DNA of 51,469 nt, taken from contig WRGA01000114.1 of the NCBI GenBank assembly GCA_009787405.1, positions 1 to 51,469 of the forward strand, given 5' to 3'. Position numbers and translations under genes: made by a program. Shown piece by piece: positions 44,192 to 51,469 of the stretch (within the stretch, counting starts at the first letter, position 1; each line of letters begins with the position of its first letter). Origin of the DNA: Candidatus Azobacteroides sp. (GTDB taxonomy: Bacteria; Bacteroidota; Bacteroidia; Bacteroidales; WRGA01). The notes beneath the pieces were generated by a model. It was not told where the DNA came from and searched no databases. It saw only the letters and a list, made by a program, of their open reading frames with translations.

Positions 44192-45541
44192 ATGAAACGA
44201 ATAATTTTACGGATTTTTTCTTTTTGCCTGTTGATTCCGATTCCGGGCTTGCATGCTCAAGAAGTAAAAAAATGGAACTTGCGGGAATGTATCGATTATG
44301 CCGTCGAACACAATATTGATATTCAATTGAATATATTGCAAAAGCAAAGTCGCGAGGTCGAATTGGATGTGGCTAAATCGAGTCGGCTGCCCGATTTGAA
44401 TGCGGTTGTGAATCAGGGATTCGGATTCGGATGGTCGGCTACCCAAACGGGAGAATCGATTCAACAAAATTCCTCGTCGACCGGATTTTCGATTCAAACC
44501 GGTATGCCTCTTTTCACCGGATTTAAAATTTCCGGTGATATCGAAGTATGTAAATTAAATTTGAACGCCGCGGTTGAAAGCCTGAACAAAGCGAAAGATG
44601 ATTTGCAATTAAACATTACTTCGGCTTTTTTGGATGTTTTGTTCAACAAAGAAATTTTGGCGATCAGTGAACGGCAGGTCGAATTAACACGCCGGCAACT
44701 CGACAGAACAGAGATGCTGATTGATGCCGGGAAAGTGCCTCCTTCGCAATTGTCGGATATAAAGGCGCAGTTGGCCAAAGATGAACTGACATTGACCCAA
44801 GCTCAAAATAATGAAAAACTGTCTCGTATAACATTGGCGCAATACTTGGATCTGGAACGTTTCGGCGATCAATTCGATATCCGGGTGCCGGATTCGGATC
44901 ATTCTTTTGAATCGATGATCGGATCGTTGCTTCCTCCCGATCACATTTATAATAATGCGGTAACGTTTAAACCGCAAGTGAAGGAACAGGAATACCTGTT
45001 GGAAAGCGGCAAAAAAAGTTTGAAAACAGCCGAATCGGGATATTGGCCCAAACTTAGCCTGAATGCCTCTTACGGAGTCGGGTATTATCATTATTACGGA
45101 GATGAATTTTTAAATAAATCTTTCTCCGATCAGTTGAGAGATAACGGAATAACCAATATCGGATTGACCTTGAGTATTCCGATATTCAACCGTTTTGAAG
45201 TGAAAAATCAAGTAAAAAGCGCCCGCATTGAAATAAAGAACAGGGAACTGGCTTTGGAGAAGATCAAAAAAGATTTGTACAAAGAAATACAACAGGCTTA
45301 TTACAATGCGGTGGCGGCGCAAAGCAAATATTATTCCGCAGGGAAAGCCGGAGAAGCGGCCAAAGAGTCTTACCGGTACGCGGAAGAAAAGTACGGTGCC
45401 GGAAAATCGACGGTATTTGAATATAACGAAGCCAAGACAAAAATGCTGCAAAGCCTTTCGGAGGAAATTCAAGCGAAGTATGATTTTATTTTCCGGATGA
45501 AAATTCTGGATTTTTATAACGGGAACCCGATTGATTTATAG
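44192..45541 (+). CDS. TolC-type outer-membrane efflux protein
   Basis: A 449-residue outer-membrane factor. A signal peptide (MKRIILRIFSFCLLIPIPGL, cleavage near HAQ) precedes two repeats of helical hairpins, with VEHNIDIQLNILQKQSREV and LEKIKKDLYKEIQQAYYNAV typical of OEP domains. It forms the trimeric channel through the outer membrane. It is unlinked from the MacAB-like operon and from the HlyD-C39 exporter, each of which needs such a channel. It lies closest to the latter, about 0.9 kb from the adaptor on the opposite strand. It may serve one or both. Confidence 0.92.
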   Translation: MKRIILRIFSFCLLIPIPGLHAQEVKKWNLRECIDYAVEHNIDIQLNILQKQSREVELDVAKSSRLPDLNAVVNQGFGFGWSATQTGESIQQNSSSTGFSIQTGMPLFTGFKISGDIEVCKLNLNAAVESLNKAKDDLQLNITSAFLDVLFNKEILAISERQVELTRRQLDRTEMLIDAGKVPPSQLSDIKAQLAKDELTLTQAQNNEKLSRITLAQYLDLERFGDQFDIRVPDSDHSFESMIGSLLPPDHIYNNAVTFKPQVKEQEYLLESGKKSLKTAESGYWPKLSLNASYGVGYYHYYGDEFLNKSFSDQLRDNGITNIGLTLSIPIFNRFEVKNQVKSARIEIKNRELALEKIKKDLYKEIQQAYYNAVAAQSKYYSAGKAGEAAKESYRYAEEKYGAGKSTVFEYNEAKTKMLQSLSEEIQAKYDFIFRMKILDFYNGNPIDL

Positions 45542-45747
45542 GTTCGGTATTCTTGATTTGTTTTCATGATTGAATTAAATTTTCCTAAAAAACAACCCCA
45601 CGAAATGCGGAGCGCCTCACTTCTCTCGCAAATCGCAGGGTGTTATACTTTTTCTACCGATTTGTGAGGCTGATAGAGTTATTCTGTTTTCGATGCAAAG
45701 GTAAGGTATTTTTTCAAATATGCAATATTATTTTTATTTTATTAAAA

Positions 45748-45825
45748 TATTTGCAAATGTATTTGCAAATGCAAATCTAAATGCAAATCAAAAATAGAAA
45801 TACATTTGTATTTGCAAATGCAAAT
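45748..45825. repeat. GCAAAT repeat cluster (iteron-like)
   Basis: Six copies of GCAAAT (starting at 45753, 45765, 45771, 45783, 45814 and 45820) and the motif ATTTGCAAAT, some spaced by 6 or 12 bp. The stretch is AT-rich and lies between the TolC gene and the accessory region. It could be an origin or operator of an integrated element, but no Rep gene was recognised nearby. Confidence 0.55.
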
Positions 45826-45884
45826 AAAAGCAATATATAACTAAATATATAGCGAAGCATCATTAATCTCCTGCGTAAGCGTTT

Positions 45885-46199
45885 TTACACCAGATTCAAT
45901 TTTTTGAAGCACCGCCATTCCTGTTTTTCGGTGTCGAAATATACCTGCACCGTGTCGTTTTTCTTTCGGTGGTTTTCACCGGCGGCAACCGGTATTATTT
46001 TTTCAAGCAGTGTGCCGTATGCTTCTCTCGTCGAGCCGTCGACTTTCCGGTAATAAAACTTGACGATGCCCTTATTCATGTTCACCTTCAATTTGAAATT
46101 GGCCCAAGCCTTTTTTAAGGCTTCGCTCATCGAGATGCCGGCTATTTTTATAAACCGGTGCGCCTCTCTCATAATCGTACTCAAATCGGTGCGTTTCAT
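45885..46199 (-). CDS. DUF2693-like SH3-fold protein of mobile elements
   Basis: A 104-residue protein. MSEALKKAWANFKLKVNM and FYYRKVDGSTREAYGTL, then DTVQVYFDTEKQEWRCFKKLN, match a family of SH3-barrel proteins common in Bacteroidales phages and integrative elements. Function unknown. It lies next to another small hypothetical gene and facing an XRE regulator, which supports a mobile-element setting. Confidence 0.7.
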   Translation of the reverse strand: MKRTDLSTIMREAHRFIKIAGISMSEALKKAWANFKLKVNMNKGIVKFYYRKVDGSTREAYGTLLEKIIPVAAGENHRKKNDTVQVYFDTEKQEWRCFKKLNLV

Positions 46200-46220
46200 T
46201 GCTTTAGTGTTTATATGTTA

Positions 46221-46445
46221 TTATTCTTCTACCGGTTGAATACTCGTGTTACATCCGATTTGCGGGTCAAGCGTCAAATAAAATTCGAGGTCTTCTATTC
46301 CCGCTGTTACCATGAAAGAATCAATTTCGTACATTGTGTACTTGTTCGCAAAGTAGTCGTAAAGTATGTTTCTGACTTTATCTTCTTCTGCCGAATTGAA
46401 AGATACTTTATACTTTCTTTCTTCATTCTTTGTTTTCGTTTTCAT
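46221..46445 (-). CDS. Small hypothetical protein
   Basis: 74 residues with no recognised family: charged N-terminus (MKTKTKNEERKYKVSF), then VRNILYDYFANKYTMYEIDS. It lies 21 nt upstream of the DUF2693-like gene on the same strand and may be co-transcribed. No motif gives a role. Confidence 0.5.
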   Translation of the reverse strand: MKTKTKNEERKYKVSFNSAEEDKVRNILYDYFANKYTMYEIDSFMVTAGIEDLEFYLTLDPQIGCNTSIQPVEE

Positions 46446-46638
46446 AGCTTTTGTTTTTTTAATTATACAGTTTGTTTAACTTTAACTATGTAAATATACG
46501 ATATGTTTAATTATCATGCAAATTATTTCAGTTAATAATAGTTAATTATTATACTGTGCGTATAATTTATTCCATAAACCTATACAATTTGTATTTTTAC
46601 TTATTATCTTTGCGGTTAAATAAATTGTATAATTAATT

Positions 46639-46881
46639 ATGAAATTAAGAATAAAGGAGATTTGCAGAGAGAGGGGTATTATGTTGAAAGATGTTGCAAA
46701 GCAACTATCTATCACAGAGGTTGGATTATCCAAATCTTTGAATGGCAACCCACCATTGAATAGACTAAAAGATATAGCAGATGCCTTGAATGTTCCGATA
46801 ACGGAATTGTTCGAACAACCTGCAACCGACTTCATCAATTGCCCGTATTGCGGCAATAGAATAAAAGTGGCAAAAGAATAA
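46639..46881 (+). CDS. XRE-family regulator with C-terminal zinc ribbon
   Basis: 80 residues. Residues 4-60 are an HTH domain (IKEICRERGIMLKDVAKQLS, then NRLKDIADALNVPITELF). The C-terminus NCPYCGNRIKV is half a zinc ribbon (one CxxC pair only). Such short regulators are frequent in Bacteroidales phage and ICE modules. It faces the DUF2693-like operon and precedes the ORF6N remnant by four bases. Confidence 0.85.
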   Translation: MKLRIKEICRERGIMLKDVAKQLSITEVGLSKSLNGNPPLNRLKDIADALNVPITELFEQPATDFINCPYCGNRIKVAKE

Positions 46882-46885
46882 GATT

Positions 46886-46951
46886 ATGGAATTATCGAAT
46901 ATTCAAAATAAAATATACGACAGGATATTGAGAACCTCTTGGAGAAGATAA
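46886..46951 (+). pseudogene. ORF6N-like gene remnant
   Basis: The first eleven codons (MELSNIQNKIY) match the usual start of ORF6N-domain phage regulators, then the frame continues with unrelated residues to a stop after 21 codons. The gene is therefore truncated, probably by deletion or frameshift. It starts 4 nt after the XRE gene. Confidence is limited by length. Confidence 0.45.
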
Positions 46952-47030
46952 AAGAGAAAAATGAATCTAAAAAAATGCCCCGCCAAATACATGGTGAAGC
47001 ATTTTCAAGCACCCCCGCGTGCAGCGTTTG

Positions 47031-47726
47031 TCAGATCATCGGATATATTTTATACTTTTCATACAGCATATCCACTATGTTTTGCATATCCTGTTTCAAA
47101 GATTTCAATTCCGATTCCGATTTCAATAACTTAAAAAACAAGCGATAACCGGCAATGGTGTTGTTATTTAATATTGCCGCCAGATTGTTCAGGTTCCGTT
47201 CGAGGCTTAAATCATCTATCCATGTGAAAGGAATCAGATCTGTTGCAATTCCTTTCGGATTCACCCCGAATGATTCGGCGTAGCTCTCCTTTGCTTTCAC
47301 GATATTCTTCATCGATGACTCTATTCGTTTTTTGAAGGTTACAAGAAAGGATGATTCGAGTTGTTTGCTTGCCGAATATGATCCTGTTTTTCGAATAGCA
47401 GGCAATACCTCGGATGTTATCCATTTGCGGAATATTTTTGCTTGAGGTTTATTTGAACGCATGATTAAAGCATACAGACCACTCTCGTTAATAATCCACG
47501 TGTATTGCCTTCTATCCAATTTATCGGTGAGGTAAACTTTTCTTACCTCATCATTTTCCAGCATGTTTACTACAATTTTGTGATTAGAGTGTTCAAGAAC
47601 AGAACACACATCCTTTAGTGCAAACCAAGGAACATCATCAATTAATACTACTCTGATTTTAGAGGAATTTTGAAAAAAGAAACTTTGTTGAACACTTGTA
47701 GTGCTCGGATTTTCGTTGTTACGCAT
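47031..47726 (-). CDS. BRO-family phage antirepressor-like protein
   Basis: A 231-residue protein. A BRO-N domain spans about residues 15-115 (IRVVLIDDVPWFALKDVCSV, then WIINESGLYALIMRSNKPQAK and FRKWITSEVLPAIRKTGSY). The C-terminal part (VTFKKRIESSMKNIVKAKESY) is helical and element-specific. Such proteins modulate phage lysogeny or defence. It stands alone on its strand, with a 117-nt palindromic segment immediately upstream (47733-47849) that may be its structured leader. Confidence 0.88.
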   Translation of the reverse strand: MRNNENPSTTSVQQSFFFQNSSKIRVVLIDDVPWFALKDVCSVLEHSNHKIVVNMLENDEVRKVYLTDKLDRRQYTWIINESGLYALIMRSNKPQAKIFRKWITSEVLPAIRKTGSYSASKQLESSFLVTFKKRIESSMKNIVKAKESYAESFGVNPKGIATDLIPFTWIDDLSLERNLNNLAAILNNNTIAGYRLFFKLLKSESELKSLKQDMQNIVDMLYEKYKIYPMI

Positions 47727-47732
47727 AACGAT

Positions 47733-47849
47733 AAAATTAAGATATTAAACAAAAGACAGAAAGCCTGTCCCGCTGCGTAACAACTTTAATAGCCTGTGGG
47801 CGCATTAACGCTCCACACGGGGGTACTTTCTGTCCGTTATCTTAATTTT
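47733..47849 (-). ncRNA. Structured leader or small RNA upstream of the BRO gene (candidate)
   Basis: AAAATTAAGAT (47733-47743) pairs with ATCTTAATTTT (47839-47849), and GACAGAAAG (47755-47763) with CTTTCTGTC (47826-47834), giving 11- and 9-bp nested stems. Within them CTGTGGGCGC and GCTCCACACGG can form an imperfect inner stem. It starts six bases from the BRO start codon on the gene's own strand. The function is unknown; a leader RNA, a processing site or a mobile element-derived hairpin are all possible. Confidence 0.55.
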
Positions 47850-48034
47850 GTTTTGTGATTTACAAATACAGACACATAGACATAAAAAATCCCGATAAAT
47901 CGGGCCGATACTTCGGCTATTAAAATATGTTACGCACGACAAAGATAAGAATTATTTTCAATATTGCAATGCTTTTAGAATATTCTTTATATTTGCACGG
48001 TTATTTATTTTTTAACCATTAAAAACGTAGCCTT

Positions 48035-48478
48035 ATGGAAGCATTCACTGCCTTAATCGTTATAGCAGCCGCTATTTTGTATATAATTATGATTGTGAAA
48101 TTTTTCCAAATCGCATCCGACGTCAAAGATTTGAGAAGAAATATATACCCGAATAAATCCGATTACTTTGAAAAAGATTATGACCGTTTTTATTTTCTTG
48201 CCTTTAACGGGTACAAAGATGAGGCTAAAAAATTGCTGCTTACAATGATTTGGGGGGATAGCTATATGATTGCGATGAAATTCAGCGAAAATGAATCCTC
48301 ATTTGACACATATCTTGAAAAATTAAAATCGGAGTATCAAAAATACTTTGATTTGCTCGGCGAAGAATTTCCGGACTACAATCTTTTGAAAAATAATTTA
48401 AAATTACTTCAAAAAAAATCCCAATCGATGTCGATGTGGAACCGACCCGAAGCAGACGACAGTGTGAATAAACAATGA
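48035..48478 (+). CDS. Single-helix membrane protein of unknown function
   Basis: A 147-residue protein with an N-terminal transmembrane helix (TALIVIAAAILYIIMIVKFF) and a cytosolic or periplasmic helical part (YDRFYFLAFNGYKDEAKKLLL). No family is recognised. Its stop lies 41 nt before the DUF559-like gene on the same strand, so the two may be co-transcribed. A promoter was not identified, although the BRO leader and two hairpins (47891-47917) lie upstream. Confidence 0.65.
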   Translation: MEAFTALIVIAAAILYIIMIVKFFQIASDVKDLRRNIYPNKSDYFEKDYDRFYFLAFNGYKDEAKKLLLTMIWGDSYMIAMKFSENESSFDTYLEKLKSEYQKYFDLLGEEFPDYNLLKNNLKLLQKKSQSMSMWNRPEADDSVNKQ

Positions 48479-48519
48479 AACGCGAATAGCTGGCATTGTT
48501 TATTTTAAATAGATACATT

Positions 48520-49209
48520 ATGGGACGTATACCGATAAGCATTGAAAAAGTAAAATCATACGATCGCCTTTCACATAAAGAGATTGTAAAATATTTGTTT
48601 GCACTTGAAGAAAAGGGCCAAAAATGGGTACAAACATTTGTCTGTGACAGAGATGATTTGTTAAGGTTTAGAGACGAAATTAACAAACTCGTTGAAATGA
48701 CAACAACCGGCGATGTTCTTGGTTTGACAGAAGATAAAGCCAAAATTGTAGACGAGCATTATAAATCTGACCCGATTTGTCTTTCTTGTGACCGTAAATT
48801 AACAAATAATTGTAAGGAATGTCTGTTTGTTTTACAAAGTCCGCTTGAAAGACAATTATATTTAGCGTTACTAAAAACACATATGTCTTTTAAAACTCAA
48901 TATCCACTGGATTGGTATGGACAATATGTGTCTATAGAGGGAAGAAATTACAATAATAAGCAATATAACTTTAAAGAAATTCTTACAGTTGTAGATTTTT
49001 ATATTGAAAGAGGGTCAACACGACTTTGTGTATATACCGACGGACATACATACCATGAGAGGACAGAGGAACAAGCGCAACATGACAGGAATATCGACAG
49101 GAAATTACAGGAATTGGGGTTTAAAGTTCTCAGATATACAGGAAAAGATATAAAAGAAAATATTGACAAAATTATTACTGATATAAAAAAGTGGATTAAT
49201 TGGTGGTGA
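48520..49209 (+). CDS. DUF559/Vsr-like nuclease candidate with zinc ribbon
   Basis: 229 residues from the ATG at 48520 (MGRIPISIEK). A zinc-ribbon-like CLSC ... CKEC pair (C87, C90, C98, C101) precedes a PD-(D/E)XK-like C-terminal domain: LERQLYLAL (E110), VVDFYIERG (D159), LCVYTDGHTYH (D174, H176) and the tail DRKLQELGFKVLRYTGKDI typical of DUF559 and Vsr-fold proteins. It probably cuts or binds DNA. It may be a defence or element-maintenance nuclease. The pairing with a membrane protein upstream is unusual. Confidence 0.72.
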   Translation: MGRIPISIEKVKSYDRLSHKEIVKYLFALEEKGQKWVQTFVCDRDDLLRFRDEINKLVEMTTTGDVLGLTEDKAKIVDEHYKSDPICLSCDRKLTNNCKECLFVLQSPLERQLYLALLKTHMSFKTQYPLDWYGQYVSIEGRNYNNKQYNFKEILTVVDFYIERGSTRLCVYTDGHTYHERTEEQAQHDRNIDRKLQELGFKVLRYTGKDIKENIDKIITDIKKWINWW

Positions 49210-49283
49210 TGTAAAAAGTATGCTATATTTATATAAATCCATAATTGATATAGAAAAAAGCCGGATCAATTGCTTTCAGACGT

Positions 49284-49314
49284 CAAACCCCGCCGGATAA
49301 CATGGCGGGGTTTG
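49284..49314. terminator. Bidirectional terminator between converging genes
   Basis: CAAACCCCGCC and GGCGGGGTTTG form an 11-bp stem around a 9-nt loop. It lies between the rightward nuclease-like gene and the leftward hicAB operon. Confidence 0.85.
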
Positions 49315-49346
49315 TTGCCTCCCGTTAAAGCGTTTTGTCGAAAAAC

Positions 49347-49754
49347 TTAAACAGAGACAGCCATAAGTTCTTTTCCCAATTTATGCAGGGCGGCCGTTAT
49401 TTTTCTTCTTTGTTCCGGGCGCGGATGTGAACGACCGCAGGCATAATGACCGAGTTGCTTTTCATTGATGCCTGTAAGCCGGGACATTGCCGAGCGGGTA
49501 AAGATACCGGAATAGCAATAAAGCAGACTTTCCACATCAAACTGATACTCAAATTCATATTCCCCGTCGAAAACGGCGGGATATTCGTCGCCGTCTTCTT
49601 TTGCCCATTCTACATACATATCCACGCTATCTTGCAATTCTTTTTGAAATTCATCAAAAGAACCTGTCATACCAAGCACCCAGCCCGGTAAAATATCAAT
49701 ACCCGCCGTATATCCTTCGGCGGTTTTTGCTACATTTACTGCTACTTTTTCCAT
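49347..49754 (-). CDS. hicB: HicB-type antitoxin
   Basis: A 135-residue protein with an N-terminal HicB_like domain (AKTAEGYTAGIDILPGWVLG) and a C-terminal HTH (SGIFTRSAMSRLTGINEKQL, then GHYACGRSHPRPEQ), which should bind the operator at 50006-50057. It neutralises HicA. It lies 23 nt after hicA on the same strand, in the toxin-first order usual for this family. Its length agrees with typical HicB of Bacteroidales. Confidence 0.9.
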   Translation of the reverse strand: MEKVAVNVAKTAEGYTAGIDILPGWVLGMTGSFDEFQKELQDSVDMYVEWAKEDGDEYPAVFDGEYEFEYQFDVESLLYCYSGIFTRSAMSRLTGINEKQLGHYACGRSHPRPEQRRKITAALHKLGKELMAVSV

Positions 49755-49777
49755 AATTTTATTTATTTTTATCAGGG

Positions 49778-49975
49778 TTAGAAAACTAACCCTGATTGAT
49801 TTTCGATTGATTTTAATACTGTTCCGAAAAAATCGGTGGAAGGTGTTCCGTTTACGGTTACTTTACCCGTTTTTACAGGGTGTTTAAATTGTCGGTGGCT
49901 GCCTTTCTGATGTACGATATACCAGCCGTCATCGTGCAAATCCTTTAAAATTTTTGCCCCTTTTATTACTTTCAT
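49778..49975 (-). CDS. hicA: HicA-type mRNA interferase toxin
   Basis: A 65-residue HicA. The double-stranded-RNA-binding-like fold is shown by ILKDLHDDGWYIVHQKGSHR and QFKHPVKTGKVTVNG. The catalytic histidine lies in GSHRQF. It degrades mRNA when HicB is absent. It is the first gene of the operon, downstream of the palindromic operator. The final FFGTVLKSIENQSGL resembles the usual HicA end (GTLRSILRQAGL) but with an altered helix. Confidence 0.92.
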   Translation of the reverse strand: MKVIKGAKILKDLHDDGWYIVHQKGSHRQFKHPVKTGKVTVNGTPSTDFFGTVLKSIENQSGLVF

Positions 49976-50005
49976 ACCATTTCCGTTTTTTGTTTTTCGA
50001 CACTA

Positions 50006-50057
50006 CAAAGATAGCATTTTTGCTATTATTATTGGAAAATAATAGCAAAAATGCTAT
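50006..50057 (-). promoter_or_regulatory. hicAB promoter with a palindromic operator
   Basis: The minus strand -7 box is TATCTTTG (50006-50013). It is overlapped by a 20-bp-arm perfect inverted repeat: ATAGCATTTTTGCTATTATT (50011-50030) and its complement at 50038-50057, with a 7-nt spacer. Each arm also holds the smaller palindrome ATAGCAnnnnTGCTAT, so two HicB dimers could bind and cover the -7 to -33 region. Confidence 0.75.
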
Positions 50058-50195
50058 TGTTTTTAATGTTTTTTAATGATGTTTTTGGATTACCGGAGTC
50101 TTGCCTGTGATACCTTGAATCTGAAATTCGACATGGAATTTTGAAGAGCCATTGGGGAGATTAATGTACAGAAAGTTTTTGAAATAAAAGAAGAG

Positions 50196-50217
50196 AAGCC
50201 CTCAAAAAAGAGGGCTT
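50196..50217 (-). terminator. Terminator after the DUF4468-like gene
   Basis: AAGCCCTC and GAGGGCTT form an 8-bp stem around a six-A loop. On the minus strand a T-rich tail follows. It lies 86 nt after the stop of the gene at 50304-50900. Confidence 0.75.
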
Positions 50218-50303
50218 AAGTCAAATGTATTTTTCTATTGCTTTTTCCAATTGTTCCGAATAATTGTTCTATTTTTAGAAAAATATCCGGGTTATTATTT
50301 TGA

Positions 50304-50900
50304 TTACCAATCTTCTTTTTCAATTGATAATGAACCTGTTTTTAATGCCTTTTCAATTGAATCTACAGTAGCATTCATTAATGCTACCAATTGAATAAAA
50401 GCCTCTGTTTGTTTTCCTTTGTCAAATTTCCTCTTATCAGTTAATGGGGCATAATCAACTATTAAGTATGAATCTTTCTTTTGAGGGCTCCCGGATATTA
50501 TATCCATATCTGACACCGAACATATAACTCTAACCTTACCATCCTTTATATCTATCCTAAGTATGTGATATGCACTGAACTTAACAGATGACATAATATA
50601 GTTAGTTGAATAAAAATTTGAATAATACCCTTTTCCTATTACAGTTCCGGCATCTTTATCGTCTGTTTGTAGCACCGATTTTGAATCCTTATATGTCCGT
50701 GAAAAGTAATTCTTTACGTTAATGTAAATTTCATTCTTTGTTCCCGGAATATCATCTATAACCCTTGAAACTACAATATTATCACCGTCAATTTTAAAAT
50801 ATCCGGCATCGTACATCTTTTGAATTCTCATAGTCTCGTCAGAAGATTGTCCAAAACAAAATACCGGAAGCAATGCCAAAGTAAATAATAGTTTTTTCAT
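50304..50900 (-). CDS. Secreted DUF4468-like protein
   Basis: 198 residues from the ATG at 50900 (MKKLLFTLALLPVFCFGQ, a signal peptide); an ATG at 50909 adds three residues. The body includes YINVKNYFSRTYKDSKSVLQ and a beta-rich region (HILRIDIKDGKVRVICSVSD) characteristic of DUF4468 proteins of Bacteroidales. It is probably exported to the periplasm, with unknown function. It is followed by a terminator. Confidence 0.75.
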   Translation of the reverse strand: MKKLLFTLALLPVFCFGQSSDETMRIQKMYDAGYFKIDGDNIVVSRVIDDIPGTKNEIYINVKNYFSRTYKDSKSVLQTDDKDAGTVIGKGYYSNFYSTNYIMSSVKFSAYHILRIDIKDGKVRVICSVSDMDIISGSPQKKDSYLIVDYAPLTDKRKFDKGKQTEAFIQLVALMNATVDSIEKALKTGSLSIEKEDW

Positions 50901-51099
50901 AACATTCATTTTTTATTTGTTATTAATGATTTTTATAAGACTGTCGGTTTTATGCTGCCTATCTGCTCTCCTTTATTCCTGTTTTTTTATTAAAATCGTT
51001 AATTGCATCTTGGTTCTTATGGTGATTTTCTTACGCATCCAATTACAACATATGCCATAAAAGCAATAAAAACAGAAAATAAATCAGCTTTTTCATGAT

Positions 51100-51366
51100 T
51101 CAAATATTTATATCGTTATAATAATACATCACCTTTCTCACGTATTCATAGCTGCACGCCATATCATCGGCAATCAGCCGCATGGCTTCCCGCTTTCCGC
51201 ATCCCCTTTTTACGCAGTCGTGGACAAAATACCGGATCAGCGCAATCTTGCACGTTCTGAAATCGATCAGGTTGTTTTCCATGAGTGCAAATATAGTTTT
51301 TTCTTCACTTTCCGGATGCTTTTGCCTGTAAATTTCAACAAATTTTTTTTCGATGCTTGTTATCAT
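51100..51366 (-). CDS. Small hypothetical protein, 88 residues
   Basis: MITSIEKKFVEIYRQKHPES begins it, and a cysteine-rich middle (CKIALIRYFVHDCVKRGCG) leads to a helical end (MACSYEYVRKVMYYYND), which resembles a helix-turn-helix of element-associated proteins. It overlaps the stop of the upstream partial gene by four bases (ATGA), so the two are cotranscribed. The family is not recognised. Confidence 0.6.
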   Translation of the reverse strand: MITSIEKKFVEIYRQKHPESEEKTIFALMENNLIDFRTCKIALIRYFVHDCVKRGCGKREAMRLIADDMACSYEYVRKVMYYYNDINI

Positions 51367-51469
51367 GATATACCCGCCTGTGTTACGCTCGTTTTTACCG
51401 CCGCCCCCGTTCTTTCGATGTCGGTTTCGGTGACATAAACTTTAATTTTTCTTAATTTCTCGTCGGTTC
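51363..51469 (-). CDS. C-terminal part of a gene cut by the window edge
   Basis: The frame reads TDEKLRKIKVYVTETDIERT, then GAAVKTSVTQAGIS and a stop at 51363, overlapping the start of the next gene by four bases. Its start lies beyond the window. Only about 34 residues are visible, and no family can be assigned. Confidence 0.55.
   Translation of the reverse strand, partial: TDEKLRKIKVYVTETDIERTGAAVKTSVTQAGIS

Noticed and set aside
51040-51096. 18-codon minus-strand frame MKKLIYFLFLLLLWHML
   Set aside because: It resembles a signal peptide only. The frame ends before any mature part, so it is at most a gene remnant.

Overview
The window looks like a chromosomal segment of a Bacteroidales bacterium (phylum Bacteroidota). 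The evidence is the family set (TonB receptor, NUDIX-type sugar regulator beside xylBAE, DUF4468-like and DUF2693-like small proteins, GG-leader peptides with a C39 exporter), Bacteroidota-type -7 promoter boxes (TAnnTTTG), weak Shine-Dalgarno sequences and moderate, AT-leaning composition. The genus cannot be fixed from the sequence alone. No rRNA, tRNA or CRISPR array was seen.

Layout. (1) 0.3-2.8 kb: a tight eno-crcB-usp operon on the minus strand behind a candidate fluoride riboswitch. (2) 3.0-4.4 kb: an Abi-like HEPN gene between copies of two short repeats. (3) 4.4-9.8 kb: a minus-strand operon of an ECF S component, a phosphoribosyltransferase, a TonB receptor, a DUF362 protein and a NapH/NapG-like ferredoxin fusion. 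(4) 10-15.3 kb: NUDIX regulator-xylB-xylA-xylE, a complete D-xylose uptake and isomerisation operon. (5) 15.5-26.5 kb: a complete [NiFe]-hydrogenase island, with an FmdE-like gene, hypF, hypA and hypB leftward and hypCDE plus hyaABCD-like genes rightward from a divergent promoter region. The small subunit has the six-cysteine proximal-cluster signature of oxygen-tolerant group 1 enzymes. (6) 26.8-31.4 kb: a MacAB-like exporter (adaptor, two permeases, ATPase); a TolC-like gene lies apart at 44.2 kb.

(7) 32.2-43.3 kb is the most unusual part. It is a leftward cluster that makes and exports small double-glycine-leader peptides: an HlyD adaptor, a C39 peptidase-ABC exporter, a small HTH protein, two hydrophobic GG-leader precursors too short for routine gene calling, an ABC-2 type transporter pair, two DUF3267-like HExxH membrane proteins, a third HExxH membrane protein, two other tiny membrane peptides and an unknown cytosolic protein. 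One precursor is preceded by a decayed copy of the regulator's 3' end, so the precursor-regulator cassette was duplicated. The cluster has been invaded by REP-like palindromic elements and by a REP-associated transposase (RAYT) unit, which split the adaptor from the exporter and left a perfect 25-bp direct repeat.

(8) 43.7-51.5 kb: an XRE regulator and the TolC gene, then a phage- or integrative-element-like accessory region (DUF2693-like protein, XRE regulator, ORF6N remnant, BRO antirepressor with a structured leader, a DUF559/Vsr-like nuclease candidate, HicAB with a 20-bp-arm operator, a DUF4468-like secreted protein, and a gene cut by the window edge). Several repeat families (about 320-340 bp composite palindromic elements, roughly 100-bp dispersed repeats, heptamer inverted repeats) fill most of the intergenic space.
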